Assembly: GCA_020465985.1 (NCBI GenBank)
Contig: JAANYP010007967.1
Location: forward strand, 45,366-109,365
Direction: 5' to 3'
Source: Centrapalus pauciflorus
Taxonomy: Eukaryota > Streptophyta > Magnoliopsida > Asterales > Asteraceae
DNA length: 64,000 nucleotides
Part shown: piece by piece, positions 22,720-34,610 of the stretch
Layout of the letters: the number at the start of each line of letters is the position of its first letter
How positions within the stretch are numbered: position 1 is the stretch's first letter
Translations under genes and position numbers: made by a program
The notes under the pieces: generated by a model
What the model was told of the DNA's origin: nothing
What the model saw: the letters and a program-made list of their open reading frames with translations, nothing else
The model's database searches: none

Positions 22720-25054
22720 ATGGAGTTTGATAGCAGCAGTAGTGGATATGGGCAAGGACTTAAAGTGCCTATGCTCAAACCCACTGAGTTCGAGATGTGG
22801 AAACTCAGGATTCAACAGCACATTCAATTTATTGATTATGCCCTATGGGAAGCTGTTGAAAATCCTCCAGCAGTTGATCCTAAACTAGATGCTGAAGGCA
22901 AACCTAAAAGAACACCTCCTAAAACTAAGATTGAAAGGAAGGCAAGTATGAATGAAGTCAAAGCTCTCACTATTTTACAAATAGCTATACCGCATGCTTA
23001 GCAACATCAGTTTAATAAGTTCTATACTGCTCATTCTCTATGGCTTGATTTATAGAAAAGATTTGATGGCAATGCTAGCACAAAAATAAATCAAAAAGAT
23101 CTTTTAAAACAGCAGTATGAGAATTTTACTGGTGGAAAAAATGAAAACCTTACTCAAATCTTAGGTTTAATAAGTTGATAGGTGAATTGAAGAGTGCTAA
23201 GGTTAGCCTGGACCAAGAAGAGGTAAACATAAAATTCCTCAGGTCTCTTGGTGAAGAGTGGACTATGTATGCTACACAGTGGAGAACAAAGGATACTCTA
23301 GATGAAATAGAGTTGGATGATCTCTACAACAACTTAAGAGTGTTTGAGTCTGAAATAGAGAATAAAAACAAACATTTTTTTATAATAAAAACACTGCTCT
23401 ATTATCATCTGCATCTAATGATAAATCAAACTGTTGTGATTCTTTTACAGGTTCTGATGGCAACTCCTCTGAGTTCAACTATGAGGCCTTTGTTGCAAGT
23501 GAAGGATTGTTTGCCCTCAATCCTGAGGATCTTGAACAAATCCATCTAGATGATCTAGAGGAGATGGATTTAAAGTGGCAACAAGCCATGCTGACAATGA
23601 GGGCTAAGAGGTTTCTCAAAAGGACTTGCAGAACAAACTTTCAAGCCAGATCAGAAGGCAAGCCACCCTTTGACAAATCAAGGGTTGAGTGCTTCAAATG
23701 CCACAAACTTGGACACTTTGCTAGAGAGTGTAGATCATAAAGTCAGCAGCAGCCAAGAACCCAAAAGACCAGTCAGACACAACCTTCACAGGCTCTTGTT
23801 TCACAAGAGGATAATGTTTTTGACTGGAGTGACTAGACAGAAGAAGAGTATCAAAATGAAGCTCTTATGGCAGAAACTACAAGGGCCACTTCCACTGATT
23901 TACCATATGAGGTAAATGCTAAACTCTGCTGCTCAGCATGCAAAAATATGGTTAAAAAGTACAGAGACCATAATGAAAGCATGTGTAAAACTCTAGATAA
24001 GATGGAACAGAGAAGGTATGAGTATATGCAGGCAATCGAGGATCTTGAAAAACAGATCAATGATTATAAAGATAATGAGATTCAGATGGGACATGATTGG
24101 ACATATCATGAGTGGGAGAAAAAGGAACTTGAAGAGAAGATAGAGAGCCTTAATAAGAAACTAGAAGAGGCTAAACAAAGGGTGCTAGAGGCTAACAAGA
24201 AAGTAGAAAGTATAAACATTGATTTTGGTAACTTCAAGTTAGCCAACCAGAAGTTAGAACACCTAATGGAAGTTCAGTTCAAAGATAGGGTAAAGTCTCA
24301 ACTAAATCCCAAGGAAGGAATAGGATACAATGCCACCCCACCTCCTTATAATAACAAATACATTCATCCTATGAGTGAAGTTTCTGATAGGCTTGTGAAT
24401 GAACCCTTAGATGAGAAGATGAAGACTGTAGATCATGTCCTTGAGGATAAGCCTGAGTTGGTAGATGGACTATTTACTGATGTCGATAGTAATGATGAGG
24501 AAGAAGAGGGTAATCATAAAACCATGAGTGAACCCATAGTAAACCCAGTTTCTCACCCCATTAAGGTTAATACATCCAACGGAGAGAGTAAGAATGTTAT
24601 TAGAGCCACTAGCATGAGGGAAGAAACCAACAGCATGAAGAATAAGTCTAACAGTTTGAAAGGTAAAGAGAAGATGAGTGCACACATGCATGCTTCAAAT
24701 TTATCTGTACCTTCTAACTGTAATTTTGCATCTTCTTCCAAAGCAGGTAAAAAGGGTAAAACTGTTCTAGTGTGCACATGCCAAAAGCATGGTGTACAAA
24801 AGTTCCCCAAACAACAGCAGGTGAGAGGAAATCAAAGGAACAAGAATCAATTCTGGTCACACAAAACTAGTTCTCCAATCAGAACAGTCAAAAGATGTTT
24901 TCACCGTGGCAGGAAAAACCATTTGGCCAAACAATGTCTTTACAAGCCAATTGTTGAAAGGCCAACTATTTTTCAAAAACAATCTGTTTCACAAAAGCAA
25001 AAAGTTTTAAAGACTTCAAAACTTGCCACACCAGTTCCAAAAGCACACAGTTGA
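22720..25054 (+). pseudogene. Gag of element E, with two zinc-knuckle regions
   Basis: Starts MEFDSSSSGYGQGLKVPML (22720). The UBN2-like domain is interrupted by stops at 23001 and 23055 and a frame change near 23175. First knuckle CFKCHKLGHFAREC is at about 23692-23733. A 395-codon open stretch (23867-25054) then carries a long charged coiled coil (YEYMQAIEDLEKQIND... to about 24280), an acidic stretch and a second, degenerate knuckle (CFHRGRKNHLAKQC, about 24896-24937, with the second Cys changed to Arg). The knuckle-coiled coil-knuckle arrangement is the same as in C and G. Confidence 0.82.
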
Positions 25055-25499
25055 CCACAGGTTTGTAAAGGTCAACAAAAAGCTGCCTGTACTAAAAAAA
25101 CAAGCTTTAAATAAACCTAAACAGAGTGTGAAACACGCATGGTGTGTTAAAGGCAAAAACACAGTTCCAACTGCTGATGTAAAATCTGGAACTGTAAAGC
25201 CAAAAGTTTGAACTGGTAGTGTAAAATCTGAAACTGTTAACAGCAAACATAAAGTTCTAACTGCTAAGGCAAAATCTTGAACTGTTGGTGCATCATCTGA
25301 CACTGTTAAAACAACAATTGGAAAGAACAACTGGACACCTCATGTTATAACTAAATACTCATCACAGAATCCACCAGTGGATCTTACTATGTTTAAAAAG
25401 ACACAAACTGTATTTAGTTATGTTAATGCACATGTTCAACCCAAAACTAGCTCGGTTTGGGTTTACTCCACTACTAACTAAGCATTTATTTGTGCAGGA

Positions 25500-28400
25500 C
25501 AACCACAGGAACCAACTTAAGACAAGATGGCATGTGGACGATGGCTGCTCTAGGCACATGACAAGAAATTCTGAGTGCCTGTCAAATTTCAAAAGCTTTG
25601 AAGGAGGATATGTTGCATTTGGAGGAAACTCCAAATGAGGTAAGGTGACAGTTAAAGTTACTGTCAAAGCAGGTAACATGAGTTTTAATGATGTATTGTA
25701 TGTTGAACAGTTGAAGTATAATTTACTAAGTGTGTCTCAAGTATGTGACAAAAAGAATGTTGTTCTGTTCACAGACTCTGAGTGCATTGTCCTATCCAAA
25801 GATTTTAAAATACCTGAAAATCTTATTTTACTTAGAACACTAAGAAAGGACAATGTATACAGTTTGGACACTGGAAAATTATCTTCTGCAAATACTTTTA
25901 GCTGTTTAATATCCAAAGCATCAACTAATGAGTCTGCCCTTTGGCACAGAAGGATGTGTCACAAGAACTTCAAATCTATGAATGTTTTAGTCAAACATAA
26001 TTTGGTAAGAGGTTTACTACAGAAGGAGTTCATATGTGATGATCATTGTGTAGCCTGCCTCAAAGGCAAGCAACACAAAACTTCTCATAAGGCCAAAGAA
26101 GTAAATTCCATCTCAACTGCATTACAACTCCTTCATACGAATCTTTTTGGTCCAACAGTTTTGAGTTTGGATAAAAGAGCTTACTGTTTAGTCATTTTTG
26201 ATGATTTCACCAGGTTTACATGGGTCTATTTTCTTAGGACTAAGGATGAGACTGCTGTGTTAGTTATATCCTTTATTCTAAAAATTTAAAACCAATCTAA
26301 CTTAAAAGTGAAGGTGATCAGGTCAGACAATGGAACTAAGTTTAAAAATTATGATCTAAACAGTTTATGGGATTCGAAAGGAATTGCAAAACAGTATAGT
26401 GCACCTAGAACACCACAACAAAATGGGATAGCTGAAAGGAAGAATAGAACATTAATAGAAGCTGCTAGGACCATGTTAGCTGATTCCAAATTGCCAATGA
26501 CATTCTGGGCAGAGGCAGTTAATGCGGCCCGTTATGTTCTAAATAGGGTTCAAGTTGTCCAGTCACAAGGGAAAACTCCATATGAGTTGTTTCACCATAG
26601 GATTCCCTTAGTTAACTTCCTAAAACCCTTTGGTTGTCCATGCACTATCCTGTATACTAAAACTCACTTAGGTAAGTTTGAGAGTAAATCTGAGGAAGGA
26701 GTCTTTGAAAGACACTCCACACAGAGCAAAGCTTATAGAGTTTATAACGATGTATCTAAAATTATTGAAGAAAGTGCCAATGCTGAGTTTAATGAAAACA
26801 CTGCAAATGTTAAAGGAACTGGTCCTCATTGGTTGTTTGATTTAGATTCACTAACAATTTCTCTGAGTATTGATGAGCATTCTGCAGGAACAATTGGAAA
26901 CAATGCTAAAACTGGTAGCACAAATTCTCATGCTGCCAGTACAAATCCTCCTGTTGCCTGCACAAAAGTTCAGACTGTTGGCACAAAGACTCAAACTGTT
27001 GAAGATTCTGATAGTTGGGATGAACACTATATTCTACCACTTCTTACTTGTGACCCACCTGGGGTCTTGGTTGATCAACAAGACAAAGGTCCAGAGTTTG
27101 AGGTACCAGTCCCAACTCATGAAGTAACAGTTCCATAAAACAGGGAAGAAGTCCCAACTCCAGAACATATTGTTACACTTAAAGCAGAATCATCAAGTTG
27201 TGCAGAAGGTGATGACACCAACCTACACTCAGGATTGACAAATATCATCCACTTAACCAGATTATGGGATATCCACGCACAACTGTGTAGACAAGGAATA
27301 TGATCCACAAGGAAACAACCGTTTCTGAAGAAGAAGTGCCTGAGTTCAGTCTAGCTGCATTTGAACATGCCAGTTTCATGTCACAGCTAGAAACAAAGAA
27401 GGCATCTGAGGCACTGAAGGATCCATCCTGGATTGAAGCCATGCAAGAAGAGCTATTATAGTTCAAGATTCAGAATGTGTTGCAACTGGTTGAATTGCCT
27501 AAAGGGAAGAGGGCAATTGGTACAAGATGGGTATTCAGGATGGAACAAAAAGGATGAAAGAGGTATAGTGATCAAGAACAGAGCAAAGCTAGTTGGTCAA
27601 GGCTATACTCAAGAAGAAGGAATAGACTATGATGATGTCTTTGCTCCATTAGCAAGGATTGAAGCTATCAGACTGTTCTTAGCCTATGCAAGCTACAAAG
27701 GGTTCAAAGTGTATCAAGTGGATGTAAAGTCTGTATTCCTGTATGGTATAATTGATGAGGAGGTATATGTGTGGCAACCTCCTAGGTTTGAACACTACAA
27801 GTATCCTGACAGAGTCTACAAGTTAGATAAAGCGGTCTATGGGTTACATCAAGCCCTTAGAGCATGGTATGACACTCTGTCTTCCTACTTGCTGCAGAAT
27901 GGGTTCAAAGAGGTACTTTAAACAAGACATTGTTCACAAAGACTATCAAAACAGAGATCTTACTTGTTCAGATCTATGTTCTTGATATCCTTTTTGGATC
28001 AACCAATGACATGCTTTGCAAGGGATTTGAGACTTTGATGCACAAGAAGTTTCAAATGAGTTCAATGGGACAATTAACTTTAGTTCTGCAAGTCAAGCAG
28101 AAGCCAACTGGTTTCTTCATCAGTCAATCAAAGTATGTGAATGAAATTCTGGAGAAGTTTGGGTACAAGGATAGAAAGATTGCAAGCACCCAAATGGACA
28201 CTCACAAGCAGCTTGATGCATATAAAGTTGGAGTAGATGTGGACATACGCTTGTATAGATATATGATAGGTTCACTTATGTATCTAACATCTTCTAGACC
28301 TGATATAATGCTTGTTGTTTGTGTTTGTGCCAGGTTCCAATGTGCTCCAAAGGATTCACACTTGTTTGCTGTTAAGAGGATCTTTAGATATCTAAAAGGC

Positions 28401-28913
28401 CAACCCAACTTGGGCTTATGGTATCCAAAGGATTCTCTTCTTGAATTAACAACATATTCTGATAGTGACTATGGAGGCTGCAATATAGACAGGAAGTCAA
28501 CAACTGGAGGATGTCAATATCTAGGAGCAAGACTAGTCTCTTGGCAGTGCATGAAGCAAACCACAATATCCACATCATCCATTGAGGCAGAATATGTTGC
28601 AGCTGCTACCTGTTGCTCTCAGGTTATGTGGATTCAGAACCAACTAAGAGACTATGGTATGAACTTTCAATATACTCCTATCTATATTGACAATTCAAGT
28701 GTAATAAGTATTGTACAAAATCTAGTAAAGTTTCCAAAAAGTAAGCATATATATATTAGATTTCATTTTATAAGGGATTGTAACGAAAAGAAGTTAATTC
28801 AAGTTACCGTAATTCATACTGATGATCAGTTAGCAGATCTTTTTACTAAACCTTTTGATGTAGGAAGATTCACTTTTCTAGTATCAAATATTGGTATGGT
28901 AAACACGGATTAA
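25500..28913 (+). pseudogene. Protease-integrase-RT-RNase H of element E, broken
   Basis: Protease WHVDDGCSRHMT (about 25528; DSG changed to DDG). Pre-integrase zinc residues in ALWHRRMCHKNF and DDHCVACLKGKQH (25935-26080). The first integrase catalytic Asp is Asn (LLHTNLFGP, about 26130-26156). The other two, in RSDNG and PQQNGIAERKNRT, remain (26320-26450). RT 27433-28150, with YVDD changed to YVLD (about 27970). RNase H SDSDYGGCNIDRKST... to 28913. In-frame stops at 25638, 26289, 27138 and 27921. The catalytic losses mean it cannot act even if read through. Confidence 0.88.
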
Positions 28914-29300
28914 TCTCTCTTAATTAAAATCTTTTGTAAATTGAGTAAATTCTGTATTTTATGTGTTTAGTTAAAGGGGGGGGGGGGGGGGGGGAACTGT
29001 TCAAACAAAAATTGCTCTGTTTATAACTAACAACTTAAGAATATTCTCAAGCTACTAGTGTATTTTCTCGAACTGTTAGTTGTTTTCACTTCGTCTGTTA
29101 GGTGTGCAGGGCATTTCAGTCATTTCCAAGGAATTTGAACGCGGGACTAGATATTATAAACCCAAAACCCTTAAAAGTCCCAGTTTCGTTCAGCTACAAC
29201 TACCAGTTTCTCAATATTAAACCAGAGACCTCAAATTCCCTCTCTTCGCGATTCCCTAATCCTCAAGCCAAACCCTAAATCTTTTTGTTCTTGAGCCAGA
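28914..29300 (+). promoter_or_regulatory. Pol-ORF3 gap of E: 19-G run, TATA box and 5'UTR-like leader
   Basis: Contains a 19-G run (28976-28994) after AGTTAAA, then a TATA-like ATATTATAAACCC (29151-29163). It continues into a C/T-rich leader with CCCTAAATCTTTTTG ending TTGAGCCAG just before the ORF3 ATG. This looks like a plant core promoter plus 5' UTR. It also ends in a plausible splice acceptor. Either reading would let ORF3 be expressed separately from gag-pol; the sequence alone does not choose. Confidence 0.45.
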
Positions 29301-29837
29301 ATGGATTTTGTCAAAGAACACAACTGCCTTCCTTACACCCTAAAGCATGCTGAACTGCAACCATTTCACGAGATGATGGACTTTCTCCGCAGTTCATCTA
29401 TCTACCACGCTCTTACAATAAACCCTGTTAGCAAAGCTTGCCCAATTCCATGTAGGGTTGAAGCTCTATGGTCCATGATTGTGCAACAAGAGAAGCAGAT
29501 TCAAACCCTGTTAGCAAAGGTTTTTGGTCCTTCTGATCAAAGCAATGCATCCAAAAAGGGGGAGAATCAGGAGTTACCATATTCAGTTCAAGCAGTCCAG
29601 GATCGCCTCTGGCAGTTCCAATTTCTGGTCTAACAGTTCCACCAGTTTCTCAGACTGTAAGTTCATAAGTTCAAGTTGTTCATCTTAAAAAGCCAGGTGG
29701 TGTTTTAATCAAAGAAGGAAAGCAAGGAACATCCTCAACAGTCCAAACAACTGTCTCAGGCAAAGGCAAAGGCATTTAACTGAAGAGCCAAAGATAAAGT
29801 TTATTTCTAAAGAAGCTCAAGTTGCTGCTGTTACTGA
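29301..29837 (+). pseudogene. ORF3 of element E, N-terminal piece
   Basis: Starts MDFVKEHNCLPYTLKHAELQ. The block FHEMMDFLRSSSIYHALTINP corresponds to YRQMLEFLVESRIGFALSHN near the start of H ORF3, so this is a distant member of the same family. Most of the conserved N-terminal domain then seems to be deleted. The first frame stops at 29633. Homologous-looking Ser/Gln-rich coding continues in other frames until element I cuts it at 29838. Continues at 32076. Confidence 0.55.
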
Positions 29838-30109
29838 TGTTAGGAATTTTATAAACAAAAATGGCAGAAGTGAAACCAAGAACTCAACAAAATCAGATTA
29901 CCCACAAATGCGAATCAAGAAAGAAGGAATATTCAATTTCACTAACAAATTGGGTTACATGACTATAATTTGAGTTGTTGTTCTCATTAACCCATATGTC
30001 CTATTTATACTAGTTCTATAAAACTAACCAAGACTAACTCTAATCTAACTATCAGGGACTTACACTAAACCCCCTGAACTATTACAACTAATTCAAGTCA
30101 CTAACCTCA
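29838..30109 (-). repeat. 3' LTR of element I
   Basis: Plus strand TGTTAGGAATTTTA...CACTAACCTCA, so minus strand TGAGG...TAACA. Close match to 31805-32075, with scattered substitutions. Confidence 0.8.
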
Positions 30110-31804
30110 CAAATCTCCACCTTGACTTGAATTTCAAAAACAAAACAAACAAATCCCAAAAAATAATTTGTGTTACTCCACCTATTTGGAAACACACTAC
30201 CAAATTCAAATCCAAAATACAAACCCAAATTTCAAAACTTTAATCCCTAAGCCACAAATATCAAATATCACATATGCGACCTAAAACACCAGTATGCACC
30301 AAAACCAACAAACCGGAGAACAAAAAAGCCATATCCAAAATCAACCGGTAACCAAATGTCACAACAAAGACGATAACTCATATCAAAACCATAAGAAAAT
30401 ATCCAAACGGCTCGAAACAATGCAAAATCGATGACCCAAAAACAACGCCGGAAACTATCAACCGATCAACAAAATCCTGCCAAAACACAACGATCATCAC
30501 AACTAAATACTAATGTGTAATTTCTCCCAAATACCCCAAAAACTAGGGTAACCAGAAAAGAATGAGAAACTCCACCCAAATGATGATAAGGGCCAATCAA
30601 AATTCAAACTCCAAAGTCGAGATTAATACTCCAAATCGGCAAACAAACGATCGACAACGGAATCCAAATCACGGTTTGAACAAACTGGAACGCCATAACC
30701 CAAACGTTGATCGCTAAACTAATCGATACAATTCCCCGACATGACGAAACAATCCGAAAACAACCGCCATAAAAAACAAATCAAAAAATCAAATGGAACT
30801 TGTATCGCCATCTAAATGCCTTCAAAATCGAACAACTCGAAATTCGATCAACACCGAACGAAAATCAAAAACGACTTCTTGAATCAATGCGAATCCCACA
30901 AAATGCAGCTCCAATTCCGATACTAAACCGAACAAACGCAATGAGTCGACACCTATCTTGAATCGTCATTCAAGAAACCCAAAACGACCATTACGTCTTC
31001 AAAACGAATCAAGAAAAGAAAAACCCGAGATAAATACAAATCACCGAAATCCAAACTTGATTCAAGACTAAACCCTAACATCCAAACCAATTTCTTACGA
31101 CTTGCGAATTCATATTTCAAAACAGTAGCAACGTTCAAGAATTCGTTTTCTTGAAACCCAAAACTCAAACGAACCAAGAAAAAGAAAACAACGAGACCAA
31201 GACGAATGACCCAAATCTGAACTTGATTTCTTTCAATGAAAATCAAACACAACACCACCCAATTGGAAAATAGATTGCCAAGATGACCTCCAAAGTCAAA
31301 ATTAAATTTCAATTGCCGACTCCACCTTAAACTGAACATCAAGTCATAGACGTCAATTTCATAATTCCGATCACCAAACTCAACAGCGTCAACGATGATG
31401 GTTAAAAACAATAGCCAAATCGATTCCAAAACTTGAATCGATGGCTGATTTCCAGATTCATTGGCACTATCACAGTGGCAAATACAAATTCAGAAGCAAT
31501 TTCACAGGCCGACTTCTTCAATTGCGAAACAGAATAAAAAATAGTCGCCATTCAAAAAATCCAAGCAGGACACATCCATATGAACAAAACAGAATCGATC
31601 TATTGAATCGGACTTCAAGTTTGGCAAAACGATCGTCAAAAAAAGGCAAGTTACAGCAACGCAAATTCAAAATTCAGAAAGCCAAAAAACAATTTCAGGT
31701 ACATGAACGAAGAACGGTTGCTGATTTCAATTACGAAATTTAAACGGGAGACCAAGAGAATCAAGAAGCATAATCTAAGAACCTAACCTGGCTCTGACAC
31801 CACT
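30110..31804 (-). other. Internal region of element I, no recognised gene
   Basis: From the PBS (31802-31790) to the PPT (30121-30110) the 1.7 kb contain repeated CGAATC/AATCGA-rich words and two medium frames (30953-31429 minus, 31441-31743 plus). Neither has zinc-knuckle, protease, integrase or RT motifs. The minus frame is very rich in Phe/Leu/Val, as expected from reading an A-rich strand backwards. I do not call either as a gene. Confidence 0.5.
31790..31802 (-). promoter_or_regulatory. Primer binding site of element I (tRNA-iMet type)
   Basis: Minus strand TGGTGTCAGAGCC, one mismatch to the initiator-Met site, two bases from the LTR end. It sets the orientation of the element. Confidence 0.8.
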
Positions 31805-32075
31805 TGTTAGGAATTTCAGAAACAAAATGGCAGACCAGAAACCAAGAACTCAACAAAATCAGAAAACCCACAAATGTGAATTAAGAAAGAAAGAATATTC
31901 AATTTCACTAACAAATTGGGTTACATGACTACAATTTGAGTTGTTGTTCTCATTAACCCATATGTCCTATTTATACTAATTCTATTAAACTAACCCAGAC
32001 TAACTCTAATCTAATTATCAGGGAATTACACTAAACCCCCTGAACCATTACAACTAATTCAAGTCACTAACCTCA
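31805..32075 (-). repeat. 5' LTR of element I
   Basis: Plus strand TGTTAGGAATTTCAG...CTAACCTCA; partner of 29838-30109. Small differences between the copies show the insertion is not very recent. Confidence 0.8.
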
Positions 32076-33010
32076 TAACTGAACTGGCTAGAAGGCTTGC
32101 AGAAGAACAAGACCAAATTTTGACCAACAAGCTCAAGCTTCTATGGGTGATGATGAAACCCTTAGTGACAATCTACATGGATTTTTTGTCAAAGAGGGAC
32201 AAAAGAAGAGAAAAAGGCCAACAGGGCATTTAAAGGCAGAGCACAGAAGATTTCTAATAAATTAGCAAGTACATTCTGCAAGTGCTGGAGTTCCAAGGGC
32301 AATTGCAGAGACATGGACTACAAAGAAACTTTAGGCTTTTTATGATGAAGCCACTGCTAAAGCCAAAGCCCCTGAAGGTCAAAGAACCTTCTTAGACCGT
32401 TGTTGTGTCTCAATCAATGGAACCTTCTCAAACTGTTGCTGTGTCTCAACCAGAAGAAATTTCTCAAACAAAGTTTGATAAACTAAAGAAGGTTATGTTC
32501 GAACAGCAAATGCGGAAGGCTATGGAGATAGAGAAAGTAATAGATAAGAGTGACTTTTCAAAACCACCAATTAATTTATGGTACGCGAAGTCAAAGGATA
32601 ACATTGACTTAATACATCATTTTGTGATTAAAAGAGAATTTGATAAAGATGAAGAATATAAGAACATGTTTCAGATTGTTCAAAGGATGACAATAGTAGA
32701 GCTGACTCAGATGTACAATATTGGAAAGGCTAGTCACTCTAGATCTCCAATTGTATGGGTTCAGAACTTCATGGTAGGTCTTCAAAGCATCATGGAACCA
32801 GAAACTTGAAAATCAGAAATAGAAACTGCCAAGGAAATGAAGATTGTATAGGTTGATCTATATGAAAAATCCATGTCATATAGACTCAAACTGGCAAATG
32901 GATCCAGCAGATTCTATGGTATTGAATTTATTGACCTTCCAAAAGAATGGCTACATCAGATGAATACAGTGAATATAAATTGTGATAATGTAGAGTTGAA
33001 AAAAACTTTA
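32076..33010 (+). pseudogene. ORF3 of element E, C-terminal piece
   Basis: Continuation of the ORF cut by element I. A charged stretch with stops leads into a 134-codon open frame (32405-32809, MSQSMEPSQTVAV...). It has a repeated Ser-Gln-Thr/Val-Ala segment, then a compact region (KPPINLWYAKSKDNID to SRSPIVWVQNFMVG). It ends near 33010, before a T-rich stretch and the PPT. It occupies the place of the C-terminal domain of H ORF3, but resemblance there is weak. Function unknown. Confidence 0.45.
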
Positions 33011-33154
33011 TAAATGCTCTAAGGCAGAAACTTGCACAACTGTAAATATGTAAGTTTTTGGTAGCCTTAGTTTGTACATAACAGTTTTACTTTGTAAATA
33101 TTTCCTTATTTTTGAACCTGTAAGAAAATTTAAAGTCTTAGTTAAAAATTTATG

Positions 33155-33166
33155 TTAGGGGGAGAC
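33155..33166 (+). promoter_or_regulatory. Polypurine tract of element E
   Basis: TTAGGGGGAGAC directly precedes the TGTTGGGAAAT start of the 3' LTR; standard plus-strand primer position. Confidence 0.8.
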
Positions 33167-33806
33167 TGTTGGGAAATAAACTAAGTATGTCAAGCTGTTA
33201 GTTCGGATTTCTCAAATTGGTAGTAGTATCTCTATGTAATTACAAAGTTCAAGCTGCTAGTTCAAGAATCTCGAGCTGCTAGTTCAAAATGATCAAGCTG
33301 CTGGAGATAAAATTCAAGCTGTTTCAGAAGATGACAACAAAAGTGCTACAAATCAGGAAGTGATAAAGATATTAAGATTTGAAGATCTTCTGAAGATATC
33401 TACTCAAGGGAAATCACAGTTTGTTAAGGAAACAAATCAGAAGGTTATAAATAGAGATAGACTAGGTCTTTCTTATGCAATCGGTGCTTAGCAAATGAAA
33501 TTGAAACTCATATTCTGATTAAGTTTTCTCAAGCCTCTAAGGTTGTAAAACCCTAAGAACAACTTGTGTTCTTCTTCTAATCAAACAGATTAGAGGTTCC
33601 TGTAATCAGTGGTTATTAATACAAAGGTTTTGATATTAATAGTGTTTTCTGTATTACTTATTCTGTTCTTACTGTTCTGAAAGTTTTCTTAAAACAATTA
33701 AGTGTTATTCCGCAAACTTCTTAATTGGAATTTGATTCAAAACAAGATTATTGGTTTAACTCTGATTTATTCAAACTAGTTAATCTTTGGTGATTTGATT
33801 CTGACA
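33167..33806 (+). repeat. 3' LTR of element E (640 bp)
   Basis: TGTTGGGAAATAAAC...GATTCTGACA, followed by the target duplication GAAAG. It carries an extra CAAGCTGCTAGTTC-type repeat unit (33250-33300) relative to the 5' LTR, and the same TATAAATA box (33446-33453). Confidence 0.92.
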
Positions 33807-34610
33807 GAAAGCAACATCTTTCTGAAATAAGGAAAGGCAAAGCACCGATGATCGTTCCTGGCACTAAGCATATCGGCAACACTTCCTAAATTGTTATCGA
33901 AAATTCCACTGGTTCCTGTAAAAAGGTCAAGAAGAATTCTCAGAAACAAAAAATCGCACAAAACGATTATTGAGTCGAAATCTGCTAATGCTAACAAAGT
34001 TGTGCATTTCCTTTCAGACTACCGAGTAAACCCAAAGGGCACAACACAAAAGACGACATCTAAATTGAAGAATCAATGAGCAATTTACAGTTATTTCTAA
34101 TTCCCTAGTTTCCAATGTAATCAAAGACAAAACTGTGGTTGATTTTATTTCTAGTACTGCTTTGAATGAGTGTGGTCTTTTGAATAATGTTAATGTTAAG
34201 AATTATTTGTTTAAGCAGTTGTTTAATTTGTCCAAAACCCCACTTAGTTTCTCTATGCCTACATTGCTACACTATGCTCCTGTAATCAAACACAAACGTC
34301 ATCGCATACCTAAACAAAAGGTTAAAAAGGAACCTAACAAACCTACAAAATATAAGTCTATATGGATTCCTAAGGATTGTCTTCCTGCTAACAAAGACTG
34401 TAAATGTACATCATATAAGATCTACGGCGGTTTATTTCTTAAGAACCTTAATTACCGTAAATGCTTATCAGTCAGGACCCAAATATCATACAGTTTGGCT
34501 ACAAAATGTCGCTTAACTGTCCTGCAAGAATGGTTTCTAATCACCTCGGATTAGGACCCATGCTTCACTTCAATGGTTTCTGAACAATCTGTTCAGAACC
34601 TGGTCTTCAA
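33807..34610 (+). pseudogene. Gag-protease linker of D, decayed
   Basis: Resumes D after E. Basic stretches are open for short distances (33891-34079, then 34135-34554, with KHKRHRIPKQKVKKEPNKPTK). They resemble the Lys-rich region between gag and protease of Copia polyproteins. No knuckle is visible. Stops throughout. Confidence 0.45.

Larger units (their letters stand above)
29838..32075 (-). mobile_element. Element I: small non-autonomous LTR retrotransposon
   Basis: Two ~271-bp LTRs (29838-30109 and 31805-32075) flank 1.7 kb with no gag or pol homology. Orientation is minus: a tRNA-iMet PBS (TGGTGTCAGAGCC, 31802-31790) lies inside the right LTR and a purine tract (AAGGTGGAGATT, about 30121-30110) inside the left one. 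The flanks TTACTGA (left) and TAACTGA (right) are similar but do not form an exact 5-bp duplication at the LTR ends. Internal frames of 158 (minus) and 100 codons (plus) show no family I recognise. TRIM/LARD-like; it depends on enzymes from another element. Confidence 0.75.
22015..33806 (+). mobile_element. Element E: complete but decayed Ty1/Copia element with ORF3
   Basis: 5' LTR 22015-22621, PBS, gag 22720-25054, protease-integrase-RT-RNase H about 25500-28913, a gap with a promoter-like segment, ORF3 from 29301, PPT, and 3' LTR 33167-33806. The 5-bp target duplication GAAAG is exact (22010-22014 and 33807-33811). At 11.8 kb it includes a 2.2-kb insertion (element I) in ORF3. Length, two-knuckle gag and downstream ORF resemble the SIRE/Maximus type of Copia; an RT tree would be needed to assign the lineage. 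Confidence 0.9.

Noticed and set aside
23851..24810. Several antisense ORFs over E gag (such as 24553-24810)
   Set aside because: Shadows of the 395-codon gag frame on the plus strand.
30953..31429. 158-codon minus-strand ORF in element I
   Set aside because: Hydrophobic composition typical of the antisense of A-rich DNA, no motif, no homologue in the window.
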